Positions 33,643-45,592 of a stretch of 64,000 nucleotides of DNA are shown piece after piece (position 1 is the first letter of the stretch; the number at the start of each line of letters is the position of its first letter). The notes beneath the pieces are model-generated. The model was given only the letters and a program-made list of their open reading frames with translations, did no database searches and had not been told where the DNA came from. The DNA lies in NCBI RefSeq assembly GCF_016545825.1, contig NC_052613.1:50574112-50638111 (forward strand). Reading direction: 5' to 3'. Position numbers and translations under genes: made by a program. Source of the stretch: Eucalyptus grandis. Lineage: Eukaryota; Streptophyta; Magnoliopsida; Myrtales; Myrtaceae.

Positions 33643-35463
33643 CAAGCATCATAGACCCAAAAGAGACGGTCCACTGCTTATAAGATGGCGCAAATTATTC
33701 TTCTTCCTCCTCCTCCTCCTTCTTCTCTAAGCGGGGATGGTGCAAGGTCGACAAAGGGATTATTGCAAACTCTGTTCCTTTAAATGTTTCACGCCTGGGA
33801 GAAAATTAGTCTGTTCCTAGTAGTAAACATCATTATGGTTTTTTCTGCAGGAAAAATGACGTCATAATTAGGAGCTAAAAAATTTCTGCTGAATTAGCTG
33901 TGCCTCTTAACAGGAGTCCCTTCGAGAGCCTAGCTAAGCTTTAATTCTAACTAGGGTTGTATGTCATCCAAGATGAGTACATCTAGGCAATTATACAACA
34001 TAGAATTTGAACTTCCACCTGTTATCTCAGTCAAAAATCTTGAGTCCCTTCAGAATTAACTGTCACAGGCTCATGCGACAGGTAAACATGTTCTAAAATT
34101 TACAACTAATCGAGTTAACTCCTTTTCAACCAAAAAAAAAAGGTTAACTCCTTCGCCTCATAATCTTGGAAAATTTGGCTTCCCTCTTCGCTTTTTGTTC
34201 AATTATTAGAAATGACCACTTTGCTGGAGTTTTATTGCATCACTCAAGTAAATACAGAATAAGATCGTAGAAACATGAGTTTGTGAAGGTTAAAATCACA
34301 AGATGAGGTCAATGAGAAAAGACCAAGGCATCTACTTAAAATAACTCATGTAATCAATAAGTAAACCATCTCTCCATCGATAGAAGTCACATGTTACATG
34401 GTAGTATACTTTCTCACATATTACATGGTATTATACTTCTCCCCTTGCGTCATGCTTGTTATTTACAATTATCTGGAATATGCCAAAAAGGAAACAGGAA
34501 ATGCTGCAACTAACATATTTTTAGCCGCAGATATAGTATATAATTGGATTTGCCACTTTCTGTGGTCCATTTGTTGATACCACAAGATTATTGTCCAGCT
34601 GAAACTTGGCCTTTTGCACTTCACCACATTCATCTTATGGAAGATTGAAAAGGAGCAGAATGCCTAAGAGCTCATGGTACAAAACGGGGATTTATCCAGC
34701 TGCTATCATCCCAAGATGCGCGCCCTACCAATGTAGGGGAAGTAGAGCTTGGTCAAGCCGGGGGGTGGGGTGGGTAAATCCTTGTTAGGACTCCCCGTGG
34801 GTTATCATTATTGAGTTTTAGGTCTCCAGTTGACTCCGACAGACCCCCAGTGTTTCACAACCCCTCCTGGGAATTTTCTCTGGGGAGGTTCTCTCACATG
34901 GGCTTGAGGGGAGCAATTTAAAGACATGCTCAGGTCTAATCTTATGAAAGATTGAAAAGGAGCATAATGCCTAAGAGCTCATGGTACAAAACCTATGCAC
35001 AAAATGTCCCGTAAACAGTATACTATTCACCTTGTAAACAGAGTAGCCTGGCTGCAAACAACTCTTGAGACATACGAGACAGCAAATTTTAAAAACTTTA
35101 TATATTTAGAATAGAAAGGTTAATCACATCGTCTGCATCATCTTCTCGAGTCCCATCACTACAAAACAGGAAATGCTGCAGCTAACATATTTTTAGCCGC
35201 AGATATAGTATAAAATTGAATTTGCCTACTTTTTTTGGTCCACTTGCTTATACCACAAGATCTTTGTCCAGTTGAAACCTGGCCTTTTGCAATTCACCAC
35301 GTTCATCTTATGGAAGATCGAAAAGGAGCAGAATGCCTAAGAGCTCGTAGTACAAAATCTATGCACAAAATGTCCCGTAAACAGTATACTATTCACTTTG
35401 TAAACAGAGTAGCCTGGCTGCAAACAACTCTTGAGACATACGAGACAGCAAATTTTAAAAATT
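33643..35463. other. 3' spacer of unit 2 with local duplications
   Basis: Equivalent of the unit 1 spacer but rearranged. About 670 bp beginning 'caggaaatgctgca' near 34494 is repeated in part starting near 35167; the repeated part includes the last codons and 3' flank of the TAF1B-like gene. Inside the first copy a 253-bp insert of unknown origin (34686-34938) sits between two 54-bp direct repeats (34632-34685 and 34939-34992). Confidence 0.7.
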
Positions 35464-36957
35464 TTATATATTAAGACTAGAAAGGTTAATCACATCGTCT
35501 GCATCATCTTCTCGCGTCCCATCACTACAAAACTCACAAGATACCTTAGGAGGGGTTAAATGCAGGCAGTGTTCTACTCTATTTTCCATCCAGGCTAATC
35601 TCCTCTCGAAATTCAATACACCCATATGCATACATCTAATCTCGACCTGAGCTACTCTAGCACAAGCACGAAGCAATATGTAATAATCAGCATGGGCAAC
35701 GTAAGCTAATGCACCATGATCCCTCTTCCTAACATAATGAAGATAATCAAGTCTCTTGACCTTTACCCTTGGTGGAATGTAGAAGAACCTATTCTCTTCC
35801 ATGTCTAATTTCAGCTGTCTAATGGCTCTGTCTTGGTAACTTTCTGAAGATGGGCGATTGCCAGGTTTCATGTTATCGTCTGCTAATGAACTTTGCGAAG
35901 AAGCATCATCATCTGTGCTGTCCAAAAGGCTTTCATTTGCACCCGAAGTTCCACTATTAAACCTTTTATTGCCTATAAATGAATTCTTTGAACATCCATT
36001 AACATGATCTCTAGGCCTCTTTTGATTAAAAGCACCATCAAAGTGAAGCCCCGGCCCTTCCGTTTGTTCGCCATCCTGACATCAATCCAAAATCCCCTTA
36101 AATAAGAATAAAGGTAAGAGAATCAAATACCAAGACGGGCTTCTATCATAAATCTGTAAAAATTAACTTCACGGGCCAAGTAAGAATTGATGATGCAATT
36201 ATATCATAAGTTACCTTGTTCTCCTGATAAAAATTCCACAGCTGCTTCATAACTTCTCCTTCCTCGTAGACCTCACAAGGTTCTAGACCAGCAAAAACAA
36301 CATCTTTGCAATACTGGAGGTAGGTGGGCAAGTCTTTGCAGTACTCTGTCCACACAAAAAGATTTAACACAATTGTACACTAATCATTCTTTCATCCACA
36401 TTGAGCCCAAAAAACCTTTCAAAGCATGTTGGGAAAGAAAAGGACATTTTAAACAATCTTGTTAAATTATCAAAATGCAATTGAGTACCATATGAGTCGT
36501 TGAAGTCATTGTATCTAGCATTGAGGTTTCGTAGAAGCTCCTTAGCATCAAACTCAGACTTATCACCATCTGAGGCTTCTGCTTCCAATCTCGTATCTAA
36601 ATCATCCCCAGCACCAGAATGAAAACCAAAACCATTTTCAACATCTTCCCTCATTCTGGAACCCCCTGTGTTTTCAGATCCAACTTGATCACTTGATGTT
36701 GAAGACATATCTTGGTGATCAATCAGGCTCTTCTCCCATTCTCCAAAACCATGTATGTTATAAAGAATTCTTATTGCTACCATGAGTATTGACATGACAC
36801 AGACACGAGTTGGAAGCCTCAACTCATTTGCTGACAACCACAGATCAGGCGGCATTGACCATTCCTGTATTCGGCATGCATGCGGAAAAATCTTCTCCGC
36901 TGGTAGGCATAACTGGTTGAGATAGCGTGAACAAATCGCATAGAAGTTCACAGGCGG
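35464..36957 (-). pseudogene. TAF1B: TAF1B/CCG-like copy 2, 5'-truncated
   Basis: Only the 3' half survives: a partial exon 2 (36957-36489), exon 3 (36345-36215, 3 bp shorter than copy 1) and exon 4 (36075-35464). The zinc-ribbon exon, intron 1 and the first part of exon 2 are gone, removed by a deletion of about 2.1 kb that joins exon 2 to the upstream flank. The remaining exons stay largely open and the C-terminus reads on to VINLSSLNI, probably closer to the original end than copy 1. Without the zinc ribbon and promoter it should not make a working factor. The truncated reading frame could still be transcribed from some other promoter. Confidence 0.85.
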
Positions 36958-36975
36958 AAAAATCTTCTCCGCTGG
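36954..36975. other. 22-bp templated filler at deletion junction
   Basis: These 22 bases are an exact copy of 36882-36903, about 50 bp away in the same orientation. They bridge exon 2 and the former upstream flank. The join on one side shares GCGG and on the other GG with the flanking sequence, as expected from template switching during repair. Confidence 0.85.
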
Positions 36976-37827
36976 AAAATTTTAATCCAGTACAGATATT
37001 ATAAATTTATTTTAAATTAATTTTTTGTCACTAAAAATGACAAATTTACTTTTTATTAGTTTTCGTTAAATTTTGCAGTCAAATTATTAAGTTGAATGAA
37101 ATGTAATTTGTGATTTTTCATTATGAGAGTGTATTTATCATAAATATATCAATTTGAAAATTTTTTATGGTTAAAAAATAAATTTTAGATAAATTCATTA
37201 CAGTCTACCGATTTGGAGTAAATTATTATACATTAAATTTTGATTTGTGTAAGTTTTATTAAAATTCGATGAGTCTTTTTTTTAATATTATTTTTATTTC
37301 CTTTTTGAAAATTGGGTCTTTCAATAGTGTGCTTTTATTTTTAGGTTAATATAAATAAAGATACTAAACATGGCAGTTTTTTCCTTTTTACCGTGGCATT
37401 GAGTTTGACCAAAAAAAAAAAAAACGTGGCATTGAGTATTAGACCCAAAAAAAAAAAAAAAAAAAAGGCATTGAATCGTCCTTTCGGCCTTGGATATTAC
37501 AAGCCCGAAATCGATCTCAGAATCTGACCAAGCCCGACCTTGTCTGGTTTGGGCTAGGCTCACTTAGAATTTTAAATTTCTCAATATTAATTAATTAATA
37601 TCTTTCATGTGAAAAGTTTCATATTATCAAGAATAACATAATCAGTTCAATAATGTAACAAAATAAATAATTCACTCGTGAGTTTTCAATTTTTTATTTA
37701 GGATGAAAATCATTAATGAGATATAATTAGAAATATAAGAAATTAAATAAATTTCCAATTTTGAGCCAAGCCATGCTGGGCTTTCGAATTTTCATTTTAA
37801 GCCCTACCCCGTATTTTTCTTGAAAAA
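36976..37827. other. Upstream spacer of unit 2
   Basis: AT-rich sequence homologous to 21590-22060 and 22906-23270 of unit 1, without the Mutator-like MITE. It carries two A-rich runs (about 37411-37424 and 37447-37466) next to a repeated 'ggcattgag' phrase. No gene is seen. Confidence 0.6.
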
Positions 37828-38657
37828 GGGCCCAAAGTACCTTCAATTTCTTAAATAAGGTCTAAAATGGGCATTCTTTCAAATAATGGTCTAAAATGAC
37901 ATTAGTTGTTTCAAATAAAGACTTGATCTCGCCATCATCAACCGGCAAATTTTCTAACTAATCAAGGGTATTTTCATGCAAATTTCCTTCTATTTTTCTC
38001 TTTTCTTCTGTTTTCTTTTTCGCGTTGGCCAACAACCACTAACAAAGGCCGGCAAGGGCTTGTAAGCACTCGTCAACCTCACTTGGGGTCAACAAGGTCT
38101 CGATGACCCTTACGGGATGCTGGCGAGGGTGGTCGAGCCCTTGCTGGCCCTTACCAATAGCCAGCAAAGTCACCAAGCCCTCACTAATCGCAAGTGAAGG
38201 CCGACCTCACAAGTGGCCGCGAGGGGCGGCCTCCCACAGGGCGAGGGTCACCTTGCCTAGGCGAGGCCATCCCTTGTTTGTGGCCGACATGGGTGGCCCT
38301 CGCTGAATTGAGCGAGGACGACCCTCGCCCAGCCCTTTATGGGCATCACTAATGGCCAGCCGGCTAGCCACTAGTGAAGAGGAAGAAGAAGAACCAAGAA
38401 AAAGAGAAAAGAAAAAAAAAAGGAAAAAATGGTTAATGACGAAAATACTCTTAAATGTCGAAAAGTTAGGCATTTATTTAAAACAAACATAATCACTTCT
38501 AGTCTTTATTTAAACCAGATATAATCACTTCAGGCTTTTATTTGAAATAAAATTTACTTTATGTCATTATTTGAGAAAGTAATTACACTTTAGACCCTTA
38601 TTTGAAACAATGTCCATTCCGGATCCTTTTTTAAGAAAATGAGGATATTTCGAGCCC
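37828..38657. mobile_element. Inverted-repeat MITE, unit 2 only
   Basis: The left arm starts GGGCCCAAAGTACC and the right arm, inverted, starts GGGCTCGAAATATCC. Both then share 'cttaaataaggtctaaa'-like and 'tttcaaataatggtctaaa'-like blocks. The interior (38025-38350) is GC-rich with no transposase. Units 1 (about 23270) and 3 (about 46608) run through this position without it. The target duplication is obscured by T and A runs. Decayed sequence in the same style occurs at 51020-51360. Confidence 0.75.
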
Positions 38658-39912
38658 ATTTTTTTTGTTTTTAAAAAAGTTATGGATCATCCTTTAAATT
38701 TTGACACCATTGCATGGCAACCCAGAAATTGTAAAAAATTTACCAATTCCCTCCAAACTTGAACTTTTGTTTGTCCGCAAAACTCACCTCTAGCGGCAGC
38801 TATAACTCCATTAGATTTCCTTATGTGGTTGTGCTATGCCTCCTCTATATCTCTCTATTATTTGAGACGGAGGGAGAGTACATACTTTGGTAGGAGCAAA
38901 CAAATCGTAACGGCAAAGCCTTGACGAAGAGAGTGATGGCACGGGGTGACAATGGGCATGTGTGGCAGTGGGCATTTGCGAAGGCCTGCCCTATTCTGAA
39001 AAATGATAAATTCTGTTTTCAAAATTTTCTTAGAAAATTCTATTTTCACGAATCAAATAGATCTTTTATGAAATTATTTTCATTTTAGTTAGCACGTATT
39101 TTCAATTGATAAAATGCCCCTAATTTGTTCGAACCTATATATGTCTGATTCTTACAATATCGAACCATAGAAATATCATGATTTTTCTTCTCCTGAGCAT
39201 GATTCGAGAGCATTAGTGGCTTGGTCTCAAACCAAAACCTCAAGAATTTCAGAAGGAAAAGCTTCCGTCTCTGAAAACCTCACTTCACTGACCTTCGATA
39301 TGTCTCCACCTGTTAAGGATGTTGAAATAAATGGAGGAGAGCTTCCCAAAAGGAGGAGAGAAGCCTCCGATCCATTATCTTCGACGAAGCAAACATCCAA
39401 TCTATTTCCAATTAAGTGGACTTTTGACAAATTTGAGATGGAAAAGCTCAGAATTGATCGAGATGAAGTAGTTTTGCCGACACTACATGGGTGAATAGTG
39501 TCTAGATCGATTGGTAAATGGTATCGATTGACACGACTTGACTAGATCACACGCCAAGACAATATACTTTTCTCACACGGAGGAAGAATCACGGTACGAT
39601 CTAAAGTGGATCCTAGCTATCATATTTACGTGCGCACACAAGACTTCGAGTGCGGACTGGCAAGTTCGACCCGAATTTTGGTTTCCTCAAAACGCGTAAG
39701 CGCAGAAAAGTCAGAGGGAGGCGTCAGTTGACCCGCCCGTCGTCTACGCAACCGAGGCAGCCGTCTTTTCCGGTCCAAAAATTTGAAGTGCCGGCAACAT
39801 GTTTATCTCTATGTCTCACTCGAACGTTCGAATTCCAAAGAGGCTAAGAAACTTACAAAGGAAAGAAATAAAAAATGGAGTGACGACACCGTCAACGTAG
39901 AATACGTCCTAC
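38658..39912. other. Right part of unit 2
   Basis: Homologous to 23290-23866 plus 31030-32411 of unit 1 and to 46610-48209 of unit 3. It includes the empty sites for the copia element (39102-39110) and the unit 1 Harbinger MITE (39413-39425). Short open frames here (for example 39216-39494) recur in the other units but differ in frame and length, so I do not call genes. Confidence 0.6.
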
Positions 39913-40147
39913 CAGGCTAAAGATTTTTAAGTGATCCGAATTCACTCTAGCTGTTAGGGGCCCCTCCGTACTTTATGCTATTAAGTGCATTATCAAATCC
40001 GCTACTGATGAATCAAAGGCTTATATTTGGAAGAGTTGGAACGGAAAGAAAAGGCCGAGGGTCTCCAAATCACCTAAGCTCCCGATACTGCAGTAAGCAA
40101 AGGGAGTTCTTATGCTGTTATTTCTTGTCCTTCCGCAAACCACAATC

Positions 40148-40423
40148 ATGGGCTTCATCTTAACCAGAGCCCTTATACTGCTCGCATGCATCTTCTTCTT
40201 AGCATCGGACCCGGATAAAGACCATGGTCTAGTAAGTGTAGCGCTCGGTTTCGTGGGGGAGCAAGAAGTTCAGGGAAAAGCACCCCAGAGTCGACGCAGT
40301 TTGAAGACTGTCAGCACAGTGGGCATGAACACAAAGAAATCTTCAAGTGTGACGAAGACATATGATCCTAACATGTCAAGCAAAAGAAAAGTCCGAGGAG
40401 GAGCTGATCCTCTGCACAACTGA
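40148..40423 (+). CDS. CLE: CLE45-like secreted peptide, copy 3
   Basis: Single exon, 91 residues. It has a signal sequence (RALILLACIFFLAS), a variable region nearly identical to copy 2, and a C-terminal motif RKVRGGADPLHN that ends exactly at the stop codon, without the two trailing residues of copies 1 and 2. As in copy 1, Arg replaces Pro at position 4, as in Arabidopsis CLE45; position 7 is Ala instead of Ser or Pro. Ending at Asn12 means no C-terminal trimming would be required. The TATA-like box of copy 2 is altered here ('ttatatttggaag'). Confidence 0.88.
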   Translation: MGFILTRALILLACIFFLASDPDKDHGLVSVALGFVGEQEVQGKAPQSRRSLKTVSTVGMNTKKSSSVTKTYDPNMSSKRKVRGGADPLHN

Positions 40424-42294
40424 TCCTAAATCTATTCGCTGTTGTTCCGTTCGACCAACAGCAAAGGTCGAGCATGCTAGTTAGACAGATTGGAAGAAAA
40501 GAGTTTCCTTGGAGATGTGAAGGCTAGCATTTATAATTATCCTGCCTTCAACGGGAGGCTGTGTGAGGGTTGATTAGTTTCTCTGAATATTTTCTTTTGT
40601 CAGCTATTGTCATGAAGCAACTTGTACAGGCACGCTAAGCTATTGTAGGGTTTGGTATTGAGAGTGAAACCATGACATCTCAGTTCTGCAAGCATCATAG
40701 ACCCAAGAGAGGGTCCAGCATAGAAGATGGCGCAAAATCTTCTTTCTTCTTCCTCTTCTTCTTCTTCTTCTCTAAGCGGGAAATGGTGCGAGGTAGACAA
40801 AGGGATCATCACAAACTCTGTTCCTTTAGATGTTTCGAGCCTGGGGAGAAAGGCTAGTCTGTTCCCAGTAGTAAACGTTATTTCTGTTCTTCCGCGGGAA
40901 TAATGACATCATACCTAGGAGGAAAAAACTTTCTGCTGAATTAGCAGTGCCTCTTAACAGGAGTCACTTCAAGAGCCTAGCTGAGCTTTAATTTTAACTA
41001 GGGTTGTATGTCATCCAAGGTGAGTACATCTAGGCAATTATACAACATATAATTTGAACTTCCCCCTGTTATATCAGTCAACGATCTGAGTCCCATCAAA
41101 ATTTACTGTCACACGCTCATACAAAAACATGTCGTAAAAAAAATTACAACTATTCAAGTTAACTCCTTTTCGACCAAAAAAGAGAAAAAAAGTTAATTGC
41201 CTCATAAACTCAGTAATTTAGGCTTCGCTCTTCGCTTTTTGTTTGATTATAAGAAATAACCACTTTGCCGGAGATTTATTGCATTACTCAAGTAAATACA
41301 AAATAAGATCATAGAAACATGAACTTGTGAAGGTGAAAATCACAAGATGAGGTCAATGAGAAAAGACTTAAGCATCTGCTAAATAACTCATGTCATCAAT
41401 AAGTAAACCATCTCTCCACCAATAGAAGTGACGTAGAACGATGGGAAAATGCTCGTATGGAAAGTTTCGAGCATCGAAAGAGCAAGCGGTCCAACAAATT
41501 AAAGAAAATTGCAAAATTTTCAAAATTACAGATGGGTTACAATATTTGATATCAAATTTACATGTTTTCCTTAATTTCCGAAACGTCAAAAATTTTCGTA
41601 TTTTGTAGATTTCTTAGTAGCATTTTGAAAACTTTCCCCTTTATCAATATTTTTTCCTTGATTCTGTTATTAGATTTCAGTTATTTGATTATCTCATTAA
41701 TGGTGACCTACCTATAACTAGGCGCCTAAAATATTGTAATCGGCACTTCATTATTCAAATAACATTATCTCTTGGAATTCCTTTCCAAGCATTTCTTCTT
41801 CTTGAAGTCACATGTTACAAGGTAGTATACTCCCCCCTCCCCGTCTTTGTTTCCCCCTCTCTCTCTTGCATCATGCTTGCTATTTAAAGTTATCTGCAAT
41901 ATGCAAAAGAAAGAAACAGGAAATGCTGTAGCTAACATATTTTTAGCCGTGAATATAATATAAAATTGGATTTGCCAACATTCCTTGGTCAATTTGCTTA
42001 TACCACAAGATCTTTGTCCAGCTGAAACCCAGCCTTTTGCACTTCACCACATTCATCGTATGGAAGATTGAAAAGGAGCAGAATGCCTAAGAGCTCGCAG
42101 TACAAAACATACACACAAATGTCCCATAAACAGTATACTATTCACTTTGTAAACATAGTAGCCTGGCTTCAGTCAACTCTCGAGACATATGAGACAGGAA
42201 ATTTTAAAAATCTTATCCATTCAGACTAGAAAGGTTAATCACATTGTACGCATCATCTTCTCGAGTCCCATCACTACAAAACTTGCAAGATACT
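40424..42294. other. 3' spacer of unit 3
   Basis: Homologous to the spacer of unit 1, with a private 374-bp insertion listed separately. No gene is recognised. Confidence 0.6.
41430..41803. mobile_element. 374-bp insertion, unit 3 only
   Basis: Where units 1 and 2 read through 'aatagaagtcacatg' or 'gatagaagtcacatg', unit 3 is interrupted by 374 bp flanked by GAAGT on both sides (41425-41429 and 41804-41808). A 5-bp duplication suits an LTR element, but the ends are not TG and CA, and I see no inverted repeats or poly-A. It may be a damaged LTR or an unlisted element. Confidence 0.6.
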
Positions 42295-45200
42295 TTAGAA
42301 TGTTAAATGCAGGCAGTGTTCTACTCTATTTTCCATCCAGGCTAATCTCCTCTCAAAATTCAATACACCCATGTGCATACATCTAATCTCAACCTGAGCT
42401 ACTCTAGCACAAGCACGAAGCAATATGTAATAATCAGCATGGGCAACATAGGCTAATGCACCATGATCCCTCTTCCTAACATAATGAAGATAATCAAGTC
42501 TCTTGACCTTTACTCTGGGTGGAATGTAGAAGAACCTATTCTCTTCCATCTCTAATTTCAGCTGTCCAATGGCTCTGTCTTGGTAACTTTCTGAAGATGG
42601 GCGATTGCTAGGTTTCATGTTATCGTCTACTAATGAACTCTGCAAAGAAGCATCATCATGTGTGCTGTCCAAAAGGCTTTCATTTGCATCCGAAGTTCCA
42701 CTATTAAGCCTTTTGGTGCCTATAAATGAATTCTTTGAACATCCATTAACATTATCTCTAGGCCTCTTTTGATTAAAAGCACCATCAAAGTGAAGCCCCA
42801 GCCCTTCAGTTTGTTCACCATCCTGACATCAATCAAAAATCCCCTTAAATAAGAATAAAGGTAAGAGAATCAAATACCAAGACAGGCTTCTATCATAAAT
42901 GTGTAAAAATTAACTTCACAGGCCAAGTATGAATTGATGATGCAATTATATCATATATTACCTTGTTCTCCTGGTAAAAATTCCATAGCTGCTTCACAAC
43001 TTCTCCTTCCTTGTAGACCTCACAAGACGGTTCTAGACCAGCAAAAACAACATCTTTGCAATACTGGAAATAGGTGGGCAAGTCTTTGCAGTACTCTGTC
43101 CGCACAAAAAGGTATAACACAAAAGTACACTAATTATTCATTCATCCACATAAAGCCCAACAAACCTTTCAAAGCATGTTGTGATAGATAAAACATTTTA
43201 AAAAATTCTGTTAAATTATTAAAATGCAATGGGGTACCATATGAGTCATTGAAGGCATTGTATCTCGCATTGAGGTTTCAAAGGAGCTCCTTAGTGTCAA
43301 AGTCGGACTCATCACCATCTGAGGCTTCTGCTTCCAATCTTGTATCTAAATCATCCCCAGCACCAGAATAAAGACCAGAACCATTTTCAACATCTTCCCT
43401 CATTCTGGAACCCCCTGTGTTTTTGGATCCAACTTGATCACTTGATGTTGAGGACGTATCTAGGTGATCAGTCAAGCTCTTCTCCCATTCTCTGAAACCA
43501 TGTATGTTATAAAGAATTCTTATTGCTACCATGAGTATAGACATGACGCAGACACGAGTTGGAAGCCTCAACTCATTTGCTGACAACCACAGATCAGGTG
43601 GCATTGACCATTCCTGTATTCGGCATGCATATGGAAAAATCTTCTCCGCTGGTAGGCATAACTGATTGAGATAGCAGGAACAAATTGCATAAAAGTTCAC
43701 AGGCGGCAAATACAAACCTATGGACAGAGCAATGGACGCTGCCGTAGCTTCTAAATTCTGTGGTGGAACTGCTTGAGAAGGCCTAAACATAAGATTGGAA
43801 CTCAAAGGACAAGCAGCTGATGGTGGACCAAAGTTCTTTTCGATGTCTTGGAAAGCAGCAAAATATGGAAGCTTCCCTTCAACTGACCACTTGATTATGT
43901 CAGTAGGGAGGATAGGTTCCCTCGCAACATGACAAGCCAAGAAAGAAATAGCCAAAAAACAAGATAATGGTATCTTTTTTCTCAAAGTCCTATACCATAT
44001 CATCATTCATCACTGCTCGCTTGCCATGCATATTGTGTGATTCTGCACTGAACTTAGCACGAGGCCTAAAATCTTTTGGTTCTCCTGTGGCCAAATATAT
44101 AAAGATTATGATTCAGAATCAACTTAAGAAAATAGGGTAATCGAAACATGAGAAGCAAAAAGTGAGAGCACTAATGGTTCAGGATTTCTGGCAATTTCAC
44201 AATCAGTATAAAAGAAAATTTATACAAACATCTTCAGAGAAACAGAACCATTTAAACATTCGGTTATGTAACTAATTCAAATGCAAACATATCATCTGTA
44301 GACACCTCCCTCCCTCCCTCTTCATTGCAATCAAAATGGGGCACTAATGCTAGCAGACGGCCATTAATTGACCAGCTTGAATTTTTTTAATCATCTAGAG
44401 AAGGAATGCCTATCTGTGAGAGATTGAAATCCAACAAACATATCTGCTTAGCAGCCAAAAGGAAAGCTATTTGAACGTGGAATACAAATAAGCATAGAAC
44501 AGAAAAGGTCTCTGGTGGAAAATTCATTTCAAATTCAAGCAAATTAATTACAGCAAAATATCCATGCTTACATGACACTATTGATATGAAGAAATATCTT
44601 AAAGCAACATCCAAGTATGCATATGAAAAGAAGTCACTAGGACCACTTCCCTACTGGATTTCATACTTTTATCCAGTGCTTCCAAGTTGATGCTGTGTCA
44701 ATGGTCAGTGGAATAAAACCAATCACTTCACTGCTTAATAGAGTGAACATATTTAGCTCCACTACACTCCACAAATACTTTCATTTGGCCAAATTTCAAA
44801 TTTTAGCCAGCCTATGCTTTGCCATTCCGCCTTGACCCTTAAATTTTGTGAATAGTAAAGTTTCTGAGATTCACACTCCATACAAACTAGTCATGCTAAA
44901 ATTACAGAGCCACTAAAGATTACGACATCATTGATCATAGCTTGGAAGACACAAATTCTTCAGGGCACGATCAAAATACAAAAACAACAAGGTCACCGCA
45001 CCTAGTTCCTGCATCTCAGACTCGTGAACGGTCTCATCCGCCCACTCCTCCGAGAAAACCCGAGTGCTCGCCACGAACCTCAGCCAAATCGGCCCGGAGA
45101 TCCCACATATCAGCGGCGTCACGCCGAACTCCCTCACGAGAGCCTCGCACTGGAGCTGCACCATCGTCTGGAGCCCCATCACGTACCTGATCCTCACCTC

Positions 45201-45592
45201 ATTGTAGTAATCCTCGTACCCGAGCGCCCTCGGCCCGGCCGAGCCCGAATTCGCAAAGTCCTCGGGCCCCGTCGGCCCGAGTTCATCATAACCGTCGTCT
45301 CCCTCCCTTTCGGGCGTCTTGAGACCGGGAGTTTGAGTTAGCTGGGACCACAGCTGGGACTGGGAGTGGCGGGGCCCGGGCTCGACGGCGGAGAGGTGGC
45401 GCTGGCGGCGGTGGCAGGCCTGGTAGAGGGCTCCGCGGGCGTCCCCCCCTTGCCGACGAAGTCCTCGTCGGCGACGTCGTCGGCCCGGTCGCCGCAGTGG
45501 ACGCAGTAGAAGAAGCAGTCGAGGCCGTCTTTTACGCCGATGCGGCCGCAGCTGTTGCACATGATGTTGAGCGTCTCGCCGTCTCCTTCCAT
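42295..45592 (-). pseudogene. TAF1B: TAF1B/CCG-like copy 3, multiply disrupted
   Basis: All four exons are present (45592-45002, 44084-43238, 43095-42962, 42822-42295) with splice sites conserved, but the frame is broken. A 1-bp loss in a C/G run near 45443-45449 shifts frame just after the zinc ribbon (CNSC and CVHC remain). A 7-bp gain near 43996-44006 shifts exon 2 and brings in a stop. A TGA replaces an Arg codon at about 43275-43277. The last exon ends early after HCLHLTF. Several independent lesions argue against sequencing error. Its intron and upstream flank stay similar to copy 1. Confidence 0.88.

Larger units (their letters stand above)
32412..39912. repeat. Tandem unit 2
   Basis: Second direct copy, starting at 'ccaggccgaagattttt'. 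It carries CLE copy 2 and a 5'-truncated TAF1B-like gene. It also has its own solo LTR, a partial tandem duplication and a MITE. The next unit begins at the equivalent 'accaggctaaagattttta'. Confidence 0.9.
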
